Shown here: positions 22,635 to 34,448 of the stretch, in pieces
Layout: every line of letters begins with the position of its first letter
How positions within the stretch are numbered: the stretch's first letter is position 1
Assembly (NCBI GenBank): GCA_036874045.1
Contig: CM072335.1
Coordinates: forward strand, 20,033,501 to 20,097,500
Source: Cymodocea nodosa
Taxonomy: Eukaryota > Streptophyta > Magnoliopsida > Alismatales > Cymodoceaceae
Length of the DNA: 64,000 nucleotides
Direction of reading: 5' to 3'
Program-made: the position numbers and the translations under genes
Notes under the pieces: generated by a model
Seen by the model: the letters and a program-made list of their open reading frames with translations, nothing else
The model's database searches: none
Told to the model about the DNA's origin: nothing

Positions 22635-23204
22635 CAACACAATACCTTGGTATATAGACATAGTTAATTACTTAGTTACTAGTTTAACACCTAAGGATTG
22701 TAATAGATAGGATAAGAAATTATTTTTCTCAAGAGTAAAATATTACTATTGGGAAGACCCATACTTATTTAAGAAATGTCCTGATCTGGTTTTAAGGAGG
22801 TGTGTTCCAGAAACTGAATATCCGAGCATATTGTCTTTCTGTCATGACCAAGCTTATGGAGGGCATTTTGGCTCAGGGAAAACTGCTGCAAAAATTCTGC
22901 AATGTGGATTTTATTAGCCAACACTATTCAAAGATGCTCATAAATATTGCGTAAGTTGTTTAAGATGTCAACAAATAGGGAGAATATCAAAGAGGAATAT
23001 GATGCCTCTTAATCCTATTGTTGAGGTTGAAATCTTTGATGTGTGGGGAAAAGATTTTATTGGTCCATTTCCTATGTCTAATCAATTTAACTACATATTG
23101 TTGGGGGTGGATTATGTATCTAAATGGATAGAAGCTATACCTACAAAAACTAATGACAACAAAGTGGTAATACAATTTATAAGAACCAATATATTTGCTA
23201 GATT
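22635..23204 (+). pseudogene. Integrase N-terminal half, element A
   Basis: It resumes pol after the solo LTR. The zinc-binding HHCC domain is seen (FCHDQAYGGHFG, then CVSCLRCQQIG), then the start of the catalytic core, VWGKDFIGPFPMSNQFNY and DYVSKWIEAIPTK. A TGG-to-TAG stop lies near 22916. The coding sequence ends at about 23204 within RTNIFARL and switches to LTR sequence, so the second Asp and the Glu of the DDE site are gone. Confidence 0.9.
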
Positions 23205-24857
23205 GAGCTATATCGGATAGTTAGACCTATAACTCTCAGAAATGTTTCTTTTATTAATAAACTGCTGCTGACACGTGTCGAGATTTGGTAGATTTACTTA
23301 AGTTATATATCGGTGAGTTATTTGTAACTATCCGAAATGCATCTAGGCATCGGATAGTTAAGTTGTAAGTATCCGAAATGCACTTGAGCATTGGATAGTT
23401 AAATTTATGCACGTGTTTTATAGTTAAATCAACGAAGTAAGTCCGCTGAGTTATCTGTAACTCCATAGACTATTTATTTTCTAATATACCACTATAGCGG
23501 TTGCAGAAATAGGACAGTTGGAAGAAAAACCACGATTGCACGTATCGCGTAGGGAGAAGAAAGCATCATCGTTGATATGAATGAAGGAAATCCAACCGAC
23601 CATTCAAACAGAAGTAGTTACCACTAAAGAAATATAAAAGAAAAGAAGAAAAAGAAGTAATGGGTGTGTGATCGATGGGTATGACTAGTGTGTACAAAGG
23701 AGGAGCATTGAGCTTTCTGTAGATAGTATCGGCAATTCTTTGAAATACCACACAAACCATTATTACTACCACCATAATCACCAACCATTGGAGGTCTGTG
23801 AGGATACTTTCCTAATGTTGGGTCGATTCTGAGCCAAACACAGTGTCTGACAACCACTGTGAGGAGTGATCGCGTCATGGGAAGGGAAGGCATTTTCACC
23901 AAGTGTCGACTCATATTTCAGGAGATCGTAGAGATTCTAGCCTTGGCTTCGGGTTGATGCTTGTATGCTGAAGAGGAGATCATCTTGCAATTCTGGACTT
24001 GCGATTCTATAGGGAGAGGAGACAGAATTGTAAGTGTTTTAATTTTTAGTGGTGTGATCGCGTCGCATGTAGTGACGGAAGTCTTTACTATCGACTGAGA
24101 TTACTTTGCATTTCACCTTTCGCCCATTTCCATGTTCATATTAAAACAAAAATACCAAAAACAACTTATCTGTGTTTGTATTTTATATTTGAGTGTTGTA
24201 TCGTGATTAATGTTATCTTTGTTAGTGTTGTGATTGTTTTATGTTTGTTTTAGTTTCACAGTTTACTGAAATTAGTTTGTTTAAAAGACTTAAAGATTTT
24301 AATGGTTAGTGTTTGAATTATCTGAATGTTAGTATGCTTAATGATAAATCCAATGCTTACTAACATTAAAGAGCTTAATTGATGTTATTTACAATTTGTG
24401 GAATCGCCCAATGGTTGGCCGAATTCCTCTGTAAATAACAGTATTAAAAAGAAAAGGCAGTCTCGTGGAGTTAACTTAAGTCCACGAGGTTAGTCCGTTG
24501 AGTTAACCATAACTCAACAAACTTTGTTTGTTGAATTAACTGTAACTCAACAGAGGGCTTATTGAACATATTAATTTGATTGTTAACAAATGGAACAGTT
24601 CTCATTTCTTAAACAATTCTCTGTGGGATCGACCTGTATTTGCACACTAATGCAATAGACACTATTCACTTGCAGTTAAAATACAAATTGGAATTAATAT
24701 CTAATTTGTGTGAAAGGTTGTTTGTTTACTTCTAAAAAAGGAATAGGCATAAAGATAACTTAACTAAGTAAAAACAAAAGTTAACAGATCTAAGTTTTTC
24801 TAGTGCGTTGCTGGAGATTCAAACTAGTTTTCTAGTGTCGTGTTGGGTAACCAAACA
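23205..24857 (+). repeat. 3' LTR of element A, 5'-truncated
   Basis: LTR sequence starts in the U3 palindrome array (ATCGGATAGTTAGACC) and runs to GGTAACCAAACA at 24857, followed by the target duplication. The first ~500 bp of the LTR and everything between integrase and it are deleted. Open frames at 23254-23914 on the minus strand are shadows. Confidence 0.88.
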
Positions 24858-24862
24858 CTAGC

Positions 24863-25620
24863 CTAAAAGGTGACATACCTAAACTTGTTTTATAAGTAGT
24901 TCTATAAGCCCAAAGTGTATCTATCAATCTATTAGCCCAATTTGTTCTAGTAGGATTTACTACTTTTTCTAAGATTAACTTAATTTGTTTGTTTGCACTT
25001 TCTACTTGTCCACTTGTTTGCGGATGATATGATGTTGTAATTTTGTGGTTTACTCCATATTTCTTCATTAAGGCTTCAAAACTTCTATCACAGAAATGAG
25101 TTCCTCTATCACTGATAATAGCTTTAGGTATTCCAAATCTAGCAAATATATTGGTTCTTATAAATTGTATTACCACTCTGTTGTCATTAGTTTTTGTAGG
25201 AATAGCTTCTATCCATTTAGAAACATAATCCACCCCCAACAATATGTAATTAAATTGATTAGACATAGGAAATGGACTCATAAAATCTATTCCCCACACA
25301 TCAAAGATTTCAACCTCAACAATAGGATTAAGAGGCATCATATTCCTCTTTGATATTCTTCCTATTTGTTGACATCTTAAACAACTTAAGCAATATATAT
25401 GAGCATCTTTGAATAGTGTTGGCCAATAAAAACCACATTGCAGAATTTTTGTAGTAGTTTTCCCTGAACCAAAATGCCCTCCACAAGCTTGGTCATGACA
25501 GAAAGACAATATGCTCGGATATTCAGTTTCTAGAACACACCTCCTTAAAACCAGATCAGGACATTTCTTAAATAAGTATGGGTCTTCCCAATAGTAATAT
25601 TTTACTCTTGAGAAAAACAA
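24863..25620 (-). pseudogene. Integrase of element B (zinc-binding and catalytic core)
   Basis: The minus strand is open from MFFSRVKYYYWEDP to MSPFRLV. The HHCC domain (HDQACGGHFG and CLSCLRCQQIG) comes first. Next is the core with all three acidic positions: Asp in VWGIDFMSPFP, Asp in IISDRGTHF, and Glu in SGQVESANKQIK. The end joins 15047 after element A and its target duplication are removed. This is the best-preserved enzyme part in the window and shows no stop. The extra residues GYPTRH at the apparent end come from A's LTR. Confidence 0.93.
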
Positions 25621-25629
25621 TTTCTTATC

Positions 25630-27138
25630 CTATCTATTCCAATCCTTAGGTGTTAAACTAGTAACTAAGTAATTAACTATGTCTACATACCAAGGTATTG
25701 TGTTGATGGTCATTAATTGTTCATTAGGAAAATTATTCTTAATTTCAATATTTGATTTTTCTATTTGTAATCTTGATAAATGATCTGCTACTACATTCTC
25801 ACAACCTTTTTTATCTTTAATTTCTAGATCAAATTCTTGTAATAATAATATCCATTGGATCAATCTAGGCTTAGTTTCTTTTTTTGCTATTAGATGTTTT
25901 AAAGCTGAATGATCTGTGTATACTATTACTTTAACTCCAATCAGATATGATCTAATCTTTTCTAAGGCAAACACAACAGCTAATAGTTCTTTTTCAATAG
26001 TTGTGTAATTAACTTTAGCATCATTTAAGGTTTTGCTTGCATAATGAATCACTCTAGGAGATTTTTCTATCTTCTGTCCCAACACTGCTCCTACAGCAAA
26101 ATCAGATGCATCGCACATTAATTCAAATGGATGACTCCAATCAGGTGCTTGAATTATAGGAGTTGAAATTAAGCTAGTTTTAAGTCTGAAAAATGCTTCC
26201 TTGCAATTTTTATCAAAGTTAAATGGAACATCTTTTAATAGATTAGTTAAAGGTCTAGCTATCTTGCTAAAGTCTTTAATAAATCTTCTATAAAAATTAG
26301 CATGTTCTAGAAACGATCTAATATCTTTTACTGATTTAGGTTCTGGTAGATTAGAAATTACTTCTATTTTAGCTTTATCTACTTCCAACCCTTTCTTAGA
26401 AACAACATGCCCTAAGACTATTCCTTGTTTAACCATGAAGTGACATTTTTCCCAATTTAAAACTAATTTTTTTTCCACACAACATTTTAATATTAGGTGT
26501 AAATTTTTTAAATAGATTTCATATGAGTTGCCATATACAGTAAAATCATCCATAAATATTTCTAAGAAATCTTTAGTCATTCCAGTAAATATGCCCTGCA
26601 TACACCTTTGAAAGGTAGCTGGTGCATTGCATAATCCAAATGGCATTCTCTTAAAAGCATAAGTTCTAGTAAGACAGGTGAAAGTTATTTTCTCTTGATC
26701 CTCTAATGTTACTGGAATTTGATTATAACCTGAATACCTGTCTAGGAAACAAAAATATTCTTGCCTTGCTAATCTTTCCAGCATTTGATCTATAAAAGGT
26801 AAGGGAAAATGATCTTTCCTAGTCACAGCATTCAGCTTTCTATAGTCTATACATACTCTCTAGCCTGATTGAATTCTAGTAGGTATCAAATCTTGACTTT
26901 CATTCCTAATAACTGTTAATCCTGATTTCTTGGGAACTACATGGATTGGATTAATCCACGAGCTATCAGAAATTGGATAAATTATGTCATTATCTAACCA
27001 TTTCACTATTTCCTTCCTGACTACTTCTTTAAGGTTTAGATTTAATCTCCTCTTAGGAATTCTAACAGGTTTAGCATTCTCTTCTAAATATATGTGGTGA
27101 CAGCATAAAGTTGAACTTAACCCTTTTATATCAGTCAT
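25630..27138 (-). pseudogene. Reverse transcriptase and RNase H, element B
   Basis: RT begins near 27138 (MTDIKGLSSTLCCHHIYLEE) and is broken only by a TGG-to-TAG stop at about 26860, just before [12 protein letters not shown]. It continues for 398 codons with [16 protein letters not shown] and the catalytic FMDD (26545-26556). RNase H follows from [17 protein letters not shown] through [15 protein letters not shown]. The linker to integrase ends with a stop near 25630 (TPKDWNR then stop). Gene order and motifs are the same as in element A, and identity is high by eye. Confidence 0.93.
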
Positions 27139-27740
27139 AGTCCATCGTATTGCTTCTTTATAACTTTTTACTACATCTTTTAATTTTTAGCTTTTTGATC
27201 CTCTTTTAAATCTGAAGCAATAATGATTGGACAAGTTCGTTTCTCTTCCAGAAATATATAGGTTAATTTAGGAGGTAAAGGTTTTAATTCTAAATGTTAC
27301 CCATTAGAAGCTAGAGCTCCTAATTGAACATCATCATTTTCTAAATTAATTTCTTCCTGACCTCCTTCTATATTTATGCTTTCACTTTCCTCTAAATTTT
27401 CAGAATTGATTTGCCTATTTAATTCTTCTTGAATCACATCATCTAACATATCTCCTTCATCCTTTAAAAATTCTATGGTATGTAAGGACATTTCTAACTC
27501 CTCAAACATTTCTGGTTTGAAAATATTTAATTGAGTATCCTAATTACCATATGCTAACTTCATTACTCCAGTTTTACAATTTATAACAGCCCTTGATGTT
27601 GCTAAAAATGGCCTTCCCAAAATTAAAGATGTATCACTATTTTTATGCTTAATTTGTTGGGAATCCAAAATTACAATATCAATAGGATATATAAAGTTTT
27701 TGATTTTAATTAAGACATCCTCTATTTTTCCTCTAAGGTA
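27139..27740 (-). pseudogene. Protease C-terminal part and linker, element B
   Basis: On the minus strand from 27740: the region after protease (LGRPFLATSRAVINCKTG), then an acidic linker (INLENDDVQLGALASNG) with stops and a small frame change. It is homologous to 18650-19265 in A. Confidence 0.7.
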
Positions 27741-28379
27741 TCATATACTTCTATCAACTAATTGAATAACTGTACTAGTAGGAGTTAAGCCTTCTAATCC
27801 TAAGGATGTAAATATATCACTTGACATAACATTTATACCTACACCTAAGTCTATTAAGGTTCTCTCTAGAATGGTATTTCCTATGGTGCATGATATAACA
27901 GGGATTCCAGGATCAGATAAGTTTTTAGGAATTTGTGACAGAAATAGAGAACTACTTTGCTTAGCTAAAAAGTCCTTTCTAAGAACTTTTCGCTCTCTTT
28001 TCTTAGTACACCAATCCTTCAGAAATTTAGCACAAGGTGACATTTTCTGCAATAGATCTAACAAAGCAATGTTAACTTGTACTTTTTCAAAAATTTCTCT
28101 AATGTTTTCTTGTTTTTCAGGTATTGTTTGTTGTAATCTTTTAGGATAGGGTGCTAAAGACTGTGATTTAAAAGATTCTTTTTCTTTCGTTTGATTTGTT
28201 TGATCATTTTTAGCTTCATTAGCAAATTCAGATTGTTCTTCTGTAATTTCTAGATTTTCAGCTATTACATTTTCATTATCGTTTTGATTTTTACTCTTAT
28301 CCACCTTCATATTATTTTCATTTTGAGTTCTTGGTGGTATATCAATTCTAGATCTTAATGTTACACATACATCTTCCAA
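27741..28379 (-). pseudogene. Aspartic protease region, element B
   Basis: The frame of 212 codons carries VCVTLRSR, SLAPYPKRLQQTIPEKQE and FLKDWCTKKRERK. The protease core IPVISCTIGNTILERTLID is followed by LGVG where A has LGAS, so the residue after Asp-Leu-Gly is changed. The frame ends after TSTVIQLVDRSI. It overlaps the preceding gag-like frame because one base has been lost near 28380. Confidence 0.85.
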
Positions 28380-28741
28380 TTTTCGTTATTCTCATGATGT
28401 TTTTGTATATCATTTTCGTGCTTATGATCTTCAATTGTTTTTAGTTTTAAAGTGCATTCTTTAAATTCTCTTGCATTAGTATTTTCTATTTGCTGTATAT
28501 TTTGCAAATTATGCAGATCTATAACATTATAATTTTCATTGTCTTGTTGCATAACTTGTATTTTCGTTGTATATTCGTCTAATGCTTTTAGTTTTCTTTC
28601 TAGATCATCTAATCTCATTGCATTCAATTTTTGATCAATTTTCATTATGGTTTTTTCAGTTTCGTAAATTATATCCATTTTAGGTTCTGAATATGCTTCC
28701 TTATAGTTTAATTGGTTGACTTCTTGTTGTTGACACATAAA
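28361..28741 (-). pseudogene. Post-knuckle region of the pol frame, element B
   Basis: The minus strand opens at MCQQQEVNQLNYKEAYSEP and matches the part of element A after its zinc knuckle (from about 17668). The knuckle itself, the PBS and the end of the LTR are missing. At 28742 the sequence passes through ~40 bp of mixed filler into LTR sequence. Confidence 0.8.
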
Positions 28742-28780
28742 GTCATTTACAATTCTGAAATTTTTGATAGGTTCAATTTT

Positions 28781-30117
28781 TGAAAATTAAACCATTTACA
28801 ATTCTGTCTCCTCTCCCTATATAATCGCGAGTCCAGAATTGCAAGATGATCTCTTCTTCAACATACAGGCATCAACCCAAAGTCAAGGCTAGAAGCTCTA
28901 CGATCTCTTGAAATATGAGTCGGTGCTTGGTGAAAATAGCTTCCCTTCCTGCAACGCGATCACTCCTCACAATGGTTGTTAGGCATTGTGTTTGGCTCGG
29001 AATTGACTAGACATTAGGAAAGTATCGTCACAGACCTCCGTTGGTTGGTGATTGTGGTGGTGGTAATGATGGTTGGTGTGGTACTTCAAAGAATTGCCAA
29101 CACTATCTGCAGAAAGCTCGGTACTCCTCTATACACACTGGCCATACCCATCGATCACACCTTTTACTTTTTTTTTTTCTTTTCTTTTATATTTCTTCAG
29201 TGGTAACTGCTTCTGCTTGAATGGTCGGTTAGATTTCCTTCATTCATATCAACAACGATGCTTTCTTCTCCCCGTACGATACGTGCAATTGTGGATTTTC
29301 TTCCAACTGTCCTATTTCTGCAACTACTACAATGGCGTATTAGAAAATAAATAGTCTGTGGAGTTACAGATAACTCAACGGACTTGCTTCGTTGATTTAA
29401 CTATAAAACACGTGCATAAATTTAACTATCTGATGCTCAGGTGCATTTCGGATAGTTACAGATAACTCACCAATATATAACTTAAGTAAATCTACCAGAT
29501 CTCGACACATGTCAGTAGCAGTTTAATAATAATAAAAGAAACATTTCGGAGAGTTACAGGTCTAACTATACGATGCTCAGATGCATTTCGGATAGTTAGA
29601 GATAACTCACCGAAAATCTACTTAAGTCACTTTCCCAAAACATGACACGTGTCCTTCAGCTATTTTATAAATAAAAGGAGATTTCGGAGAGTTACACATA
29701 TAACTATCCGATGCCCAGCTGCAATTTCGGATAGTTATAGATAACTCACCGAAAGTTCGCATAAGTCATGCATTATGGTTTTGACACGTGTACTTCAGGA
29801 AGTAATAAACTATTCTTTTAAAACATAACTATTCGGTAGTTTAAACATAACTATCCGATACATGTTCGGTATGTTAAATATAACTATCTGAAATATCAGA
29901 AAATTCGGATACCTAAGGATTTCATAGCTTGCAACTTACTGATAGTTCAGAAATGTACTAAATTAGCATTAATTCCCCCAAATTAAGCAGATTCTTTAAT
30001 TAAAGCTTATAACAATGAAAGTATAACATAATGACTTAATTCTCATATGATAAGCTAAATATTATGCAATTAACCATCATTTAACCGTTAATAATATGCA
30101 CTTTTTCATTCTAAACA
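28781..30117 (-). repeat. 5' LTR of element B, 3' part deleted
   Basis: It starts (minus strand) TGTTTAGAATG at 30117 next to the target duplication ACCAA. It ends inside the transcribed part of the LTR near 28781. U3 palindromes and GACACGTGTCC words are at 29340-29900. The deletion took U5, the PBS and the zinc knuckle. Confidence 0.88.
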
Positions 30118-30122
30118 ACCAA

Positions 30123-30482
30123 CGACAAGGCTATGATATTGAATTAAGTCAATTTGTCAAGTGAGCCACATATGCAGTTGTGAACAGAATTTAGATTAAT
30201 TGGTTTGCAGTTTTTATCTCCAAACTGATAGCAGTAAAGAAGAAATTATTTTATGAAGATCTGATTCCACTACTGATGGTGGATAGTATTGATTTCACAA
30301 AATGGGCATCTAAAAGGATAAGATCAAGAACCATTTTAGTGAAAGAATACAAAAATTAGGCTACTACCGAGATGATTGTACCTTCTAGAAGCATTATAGG
30401 AGCTATAGAGATGATAAATCAATTAGAGTAACAACTAAAAAAACTCCAGAAGGAAGTAGATGAACTTAAGAGAAATGACTAA
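30123..30482 (+). pseudogene. ORF1 C-terminal part of element C
   Basis: It continues the fragment at 4251-4319. The blocks GYDIELSQFVK and FTKWASKRIRSR are followed by the C-terminal coiled coil (LKKLQKEVDELKRND) and a stop at 30480. Stops are scattered. The same protein is ORF1 of B and H. Confidence 0.85.
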
Positions 30483-30783
30483 TTGTATCGTTCATCTACT
30501 TGTATTAAAAAAATCTAATTGCTTGTATTGTAAAATAATATTTATATAAATAAATGTTTGAATTTCAGATGTTTTTGCATTCGTGTTTGAGAATGAATGA
30601 TAGAATTGATGAACTGTATTGAATATTATATAACTGTTTGAACAATGTGCAAGACTGTTTAAAAGATTTACAAATTTTCTAAATGACAGGTTTAAATGCA
30701 TGATAATTAGTTAATGTTGAAAATATCTACATACTGAAAAGTAAAATGTAAATTCTACACAACAGTAAATGAACTGTAAGTTA
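30483..30783 (+). other. ORF1-gag spacer of element C, truncated
   Basis: AT-rich, no gene. It matches 49007-49310 in H and stops where an LTR fragment begins. Confidence 0.6.
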
Positions 30784-32490
30784 TACCTGTAACTCTCCGA
30801 AATGTTATTTTTAAACTGCTACTGACACGTGTCGAGAGCTGGTAGATTTACTTAAGTTATAACTCGTTAAGTTAGCATAACTATACGCGTTGACTTACAT
30901 GAATATACACTAAGGTAACGCATTAGGTTAGCGGCTTATTTCTTTATTGCATGTATTTTATGCACGTGTTGAATTTAAATGCTTTAGAATATCACGTGAG
31001 ATGCACATGTTTAACTCGTTAAGTTAGCATAACTGTACGTGTTGAGTTACATGAATATACACTAAGGTAACGCATTAAGTTAGCGGCTTATTTCTTTATT
31101 GCATATTTTATAGTTATTTTCTAAAATGCCACTGTAACGATTGCAGGAACAGACAGTTGGAAGGAAAAACCACGTTTGCACGTATCACGCAGGAATTCAA
31201 TCGCGCATGGAGAAGGAAGCATTGCCGTTGATCTGAAGGAAGGAAATCCAACCGATCATTCAAGTAGAAGTAGTTACTACTAAAGAAATATAAAAGAAAA
31301 GAAGAAAAAAAGAAGAAAGTGTGATTGATGGACGGAGTGTATATAGAGGAGGAGCACCGAGCTTTTTGCAGACAGTATCGGCGATTCTCTGAAGTATCAC
31401 ACCAACCATCGTTATCACCACCATAATCATCAATCATCGAAGGTCTGTGAGGATACTTGCCTGATGTCGGGTCGATTCCGAGCCAAACACTATGCTTGAC
31501 AACCACTGTAAGGAGTGAGCGCGTCGCGAGAAGGGAAGCCATTTTCACCAAGCGCCGACTCATATTTCAGGAGATCGTAAAGCTTTTAGCCTTGGCTTCG
31601 AGTTGATGCCTGTATGCTGAAGAGGAGATCATCTTGCAATTCTAGACTCGCGATTCTATAGGGAGAGGAGACAGAATTGTAAGTGCCTTAATTTTCAATG
31701 GTGTAATCGTGTTGCAAGTAGTGTCGAAAGTATTTACTGTCAAGTAAGATTACTTTACATTTCACCTTTCGCCCATTTCCATGTTCACATCAAAACAAAA
31801 ATACCAAAAACAATTTATCTTTGTTTGTATGTTGTATTTGAGTGTTGTATTGTTTGTGTTGTATCATGATTAATGTTATCTATATCAGTTTTATGATTGT
31901 TTTATGTTAGTTTTAATTTTACAGTTTACTGAAATTGGTTTGTACAAAAAACTTAAAGATTTTAATGGTTACTGTTTGAATCATCTGAATGTTAGTATTG
32001 CTTAATGATAAATCCAATGTTAACTAGCATTAAAAAACTTAATTGATGTTATTTACAATCTGTGGAATCGCCCAATGGTTGACTGAATTCCTCTGTAAAT
32101 AGCAGTATTATAAAGAAGAGACAGACTCGTGGAATTAACTTAAGTCCACGAGGATAGTCCGTTGAGTTAGCCATAACTCAACGAACTTAGTCCGTTGGGT
32201 TAACTGTAACTCAACGGAGTGCTTATTTAATATATATTTGAATTGTTCACAATCAAACATTTCTTAAATTCGTCAGCAATTCCTTATGGGATCGACCTGT
32301 ACTTGCACACTGATACAATAGATACTGTGCACTTGCAGTTAAAGTACAAATTGGAATTAATATCTAAATTGTATTAAAGGTTATTTGTTTACTTCTAAAA
32401 GAAAGAATAGGCATAAAGATAAATTAACTAAGTAAAAATAGAAGTAACAAATCCAAGTTTTTCTAGTGTAGTGCTGGGAAAACACGAACA
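30784..32490 (+). repeat. 5'-truncated gypsy LTR inside element C
   Basis: It begins in the U3 array (CCTGTAACTCTCCGAAATG) and ends AGTGCTGGGAAAACACGAACA, the same 3'-end subtype as the solo LTR at 20699-22629. It contains a doubled AACTCGTTAAGTTAGC block (about 30860-31100). Its right edge cuts a palindrome of the ORF1-gag cluster. Its left side is a deletion junction, so no target duplication remains. Confidence 0.82.
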
Positions 32491-32875
32491 GTTAACTATA
32501 ACTCAACGAGGTTAGTTTGTGGATTAAGCTAAACGGTTATTCTTTTAGCCACAAACGAAACTTCGTGGGTTTAATGGTTATTGAAATTTGAAATTAGAAG
32601 TGAAACATGTATCCATAAAATGAGGAACCACACTACACGTTACAAGACACATTCTTGCAATGAGATTCATTTGCTTTATGAACGTGCATTATAAATATAG
32701 AACAGAATGTTATTTACAAGTTAACTAGCACTTTTGAAAGAAAAGAAAATTCATTGGGGAATTGGAAGGAGAAGCAGTTGATTCAACTTTGTACGTCAAC
32801 AACTATTTACTGAATACAAAGCTTCAGATTGGTATGTAATTAATCTTCTGATATTTTACTTTATGATAAGAGTTT
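32491..32875 (+). promoter_or_regulatory. gag leader of element C with TATA box (32690-32697)
   Basis: It starts with half of the palindrome cluster (TTAACTATAACTCAACGAGG). The word ACGTGCATTATAAATATAG follows, and ATG comes 186 bp after the TATA box. The leader is closely similar to those in B and H, which supports a functional role for this non-coding stretch. Confidence 0.5.
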
Positions 32876-34222
32876 ATGAGCACATGGATTCGTTCTCCTA
32901 GTACTAAACGATTAGTAAGAACACCTACATAGGATTATTCAACACAGAAGCCTACTGAAATATTTTCTAAATTGGACTTTAACGAAATCCTTAGAGGTGT
33001 AGCTAACCTTTCTTTAAAAGAGAACGAAGATATGACTGCTCTAATAGAAAAACCATTAGGAGAAATTCTGTATCCTGAATTAGTTGATGAGCATTCATGT
33101 ATTCGATTGCCAAACTTTGAGGGAGATAGGTTTGAACTGAAATCTAATTATATTAGTCAATTGCCACACTTTCATGGATTAGAAAGAGAGGATGTCTATT
33201 ATTTCCTTAGAGAATTTAACGAAGTTTGTCAAATGATGAAAATGCCAAACATAAGTATTGATGCTATTAAACTTAGATATATCCCTTTTGCTTTAAAAGA
33301 CAGATAAGAGATGGTTATATACTCTATCACCTGATTCAATTTCTGCATGGATTGAATTTTGCTCTATTTTTCTGGAAAAATATTATCCAGCACATCAAAC
33401 AATTAAAAAGAAAAAGGAAATATTAATGTGTAGCCAAAAACAGGGAGAATCATTTTGGAAATATTTTGAAGGATTTAAAGATTTACTAACTCAATGTCCA
33501 CTTTATGTAATGAGTAAAGCACAATTAATAGGTATAATTTATGAAGGCATAGATGTTTCAACGAAATCTTTATTAGAATCTACTTGTCCGAATGAATTTT
33601 TAAAACTGTGTAGTGAAGAAGCATAGGCATATTTAGAAAACTTTGCAAAAAGAACTACATAGTGGGAAAATTCGGCTAAAACTATTATAGATAAAAAAAT
33701 ATTGCCAAGGGGAATGCATGAAATAGATTCAAGTACTATGCTTGAAGTTAAATTAACTGAATTAACAAAGAAAATAGAAGAGTTATCATTAAATCAAAAG
33801 CTAGCAGAAAAGAATGCAAATGTTAATGACTTAGATATTATTTATGCTAGAAACCAGAAAGATAACTTTGGAAATTCTTATAACCCTAATTTGAGAAATC
33901 ACCTAAATCTATCTTGGAGAAACAACAATTTCTAGGGAGGAGAAAATATAAAGGACAAAATATAAGTTATGAAGCATTAATTGAACAAGGATCTAGAATA
34001 GAGAAATTAGAAAAGATAATTCAACAATTAAACAATCGTCTAGATCTTGTATTTGGAAATGCTGCCATTCAAAATCAAAATATGAATAGAAATATACCCC
34101 CTAGACAGAAGGAATCAATAGAAGTTAGACCTATGGGAGGATTGCCAATGCAAGTAGTACCTAACCCTATCAGCAGAACTGTTAATGAAATTGATATCTC
34201 CTATGGGAGGGAAGTTGAATGA
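32876..34222 (+). pseudogene. Capsid-type gag of element C
   Basis: It runs from ATG at 32876 (MSTWIRSPSTKRL) to a stop at 34220, 449 codons. The capsid domain includes LRYIPFALKD, ILMCSQKQGESFWKYFEGF and IIYEGIDVSTKSLLES. A coiled coil follows (LTKKIEELSLNQKLAEKN), then NSYNPNLRNHLNLSW and a second coiled coil (RIEKLEKIIQQLNNRLD), ending with RPMGGLPMQVVPNP, an Athila-like gag ending. No zinc knuckle lies between the first coiled coil and the SYNPN block, where Athila gags carry it. About five stops and a small frame change near 33300 break it. The F-box gene follows after 226 bp. Confidence 0.87.
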
Positions 34223-34448
34223 AGTAGTATAACTAAAGTAACTATGTATAATATAGTAAGTAAAAAATATATATATATAAAAAGAAAAAAATATAAGTTT
34301 AATTATAGTTAGTAGTATCGTAGTGTTAAAAAAATATAACTTTGAATGTAGTCCGTTGAGTTATGACCTAACTCTACGAGGGTGTTAAGTAGCTATGTTA
34401 ATTTTGTCTCTATGAAATTTTTGTTTATGTTATACAAAATCACAACAG
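34223..34448 (+). promoter_or_regulatory. Spacer between gag and F-box gene, element C
   Basis: It holds a TA-repeat TATA-like stretch (34268-34282) and one palindrome (GTCCGTTGAGTTA/TAACTCTACGAGG, 34351-34384). Layout matches 9397-9581 in element B. Confidence 0.45.

Larger units (their letters stand above)
15053..24857 (+). mobile_element. Gypsy element A, inserted in element B's integrase
   Basis: It is flanked by CTAGC (15048-15052 and 24858-24862). It has a full 5' LTR, a PBS, and NC, PR, RT, RNase H and part of integrase. It then jumps at about 23204 into the middle of the 3' LTR. ORF1, capsid gag and F-box are therefore missing by deletion. A solo LTR is inserted at 20699-22629. Net length without it is about 7.9 kb. 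Confidence 0.92.
4320..30117 (-). mobile_element. Gypsy element B, Athila-like, minus strand, split by element A
   Basis: The ends are LTRs in the same orientation (4320-6485 and a truncated 28781-30117), with TSD ACCAA on both sides (4315-4319, 30118-30122). Element A and its target duplication occupy 15048-24857. Without them B is about 16.0 kb. Order on the minus strand: 5' LTR (3' part lost), post-knuckle gag-like region, protease, RT, RNase H, integrase, ORF1, capsid gag, F-box ORF, 3' UTR, polypurine tract, 3' LTR. The PBS and zinc knuckle are deleted. This is the most complete copy in the window and it fixes the gene order of the family. Confidence 0.9.

Noticed and set aside
32832..32875. 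GTATGT...AG in the gag leader as an intron
   Set aside because: The interval to the ATG is under 50 bp, too short for a plant intron, and the 5' site is not kept in B and H.
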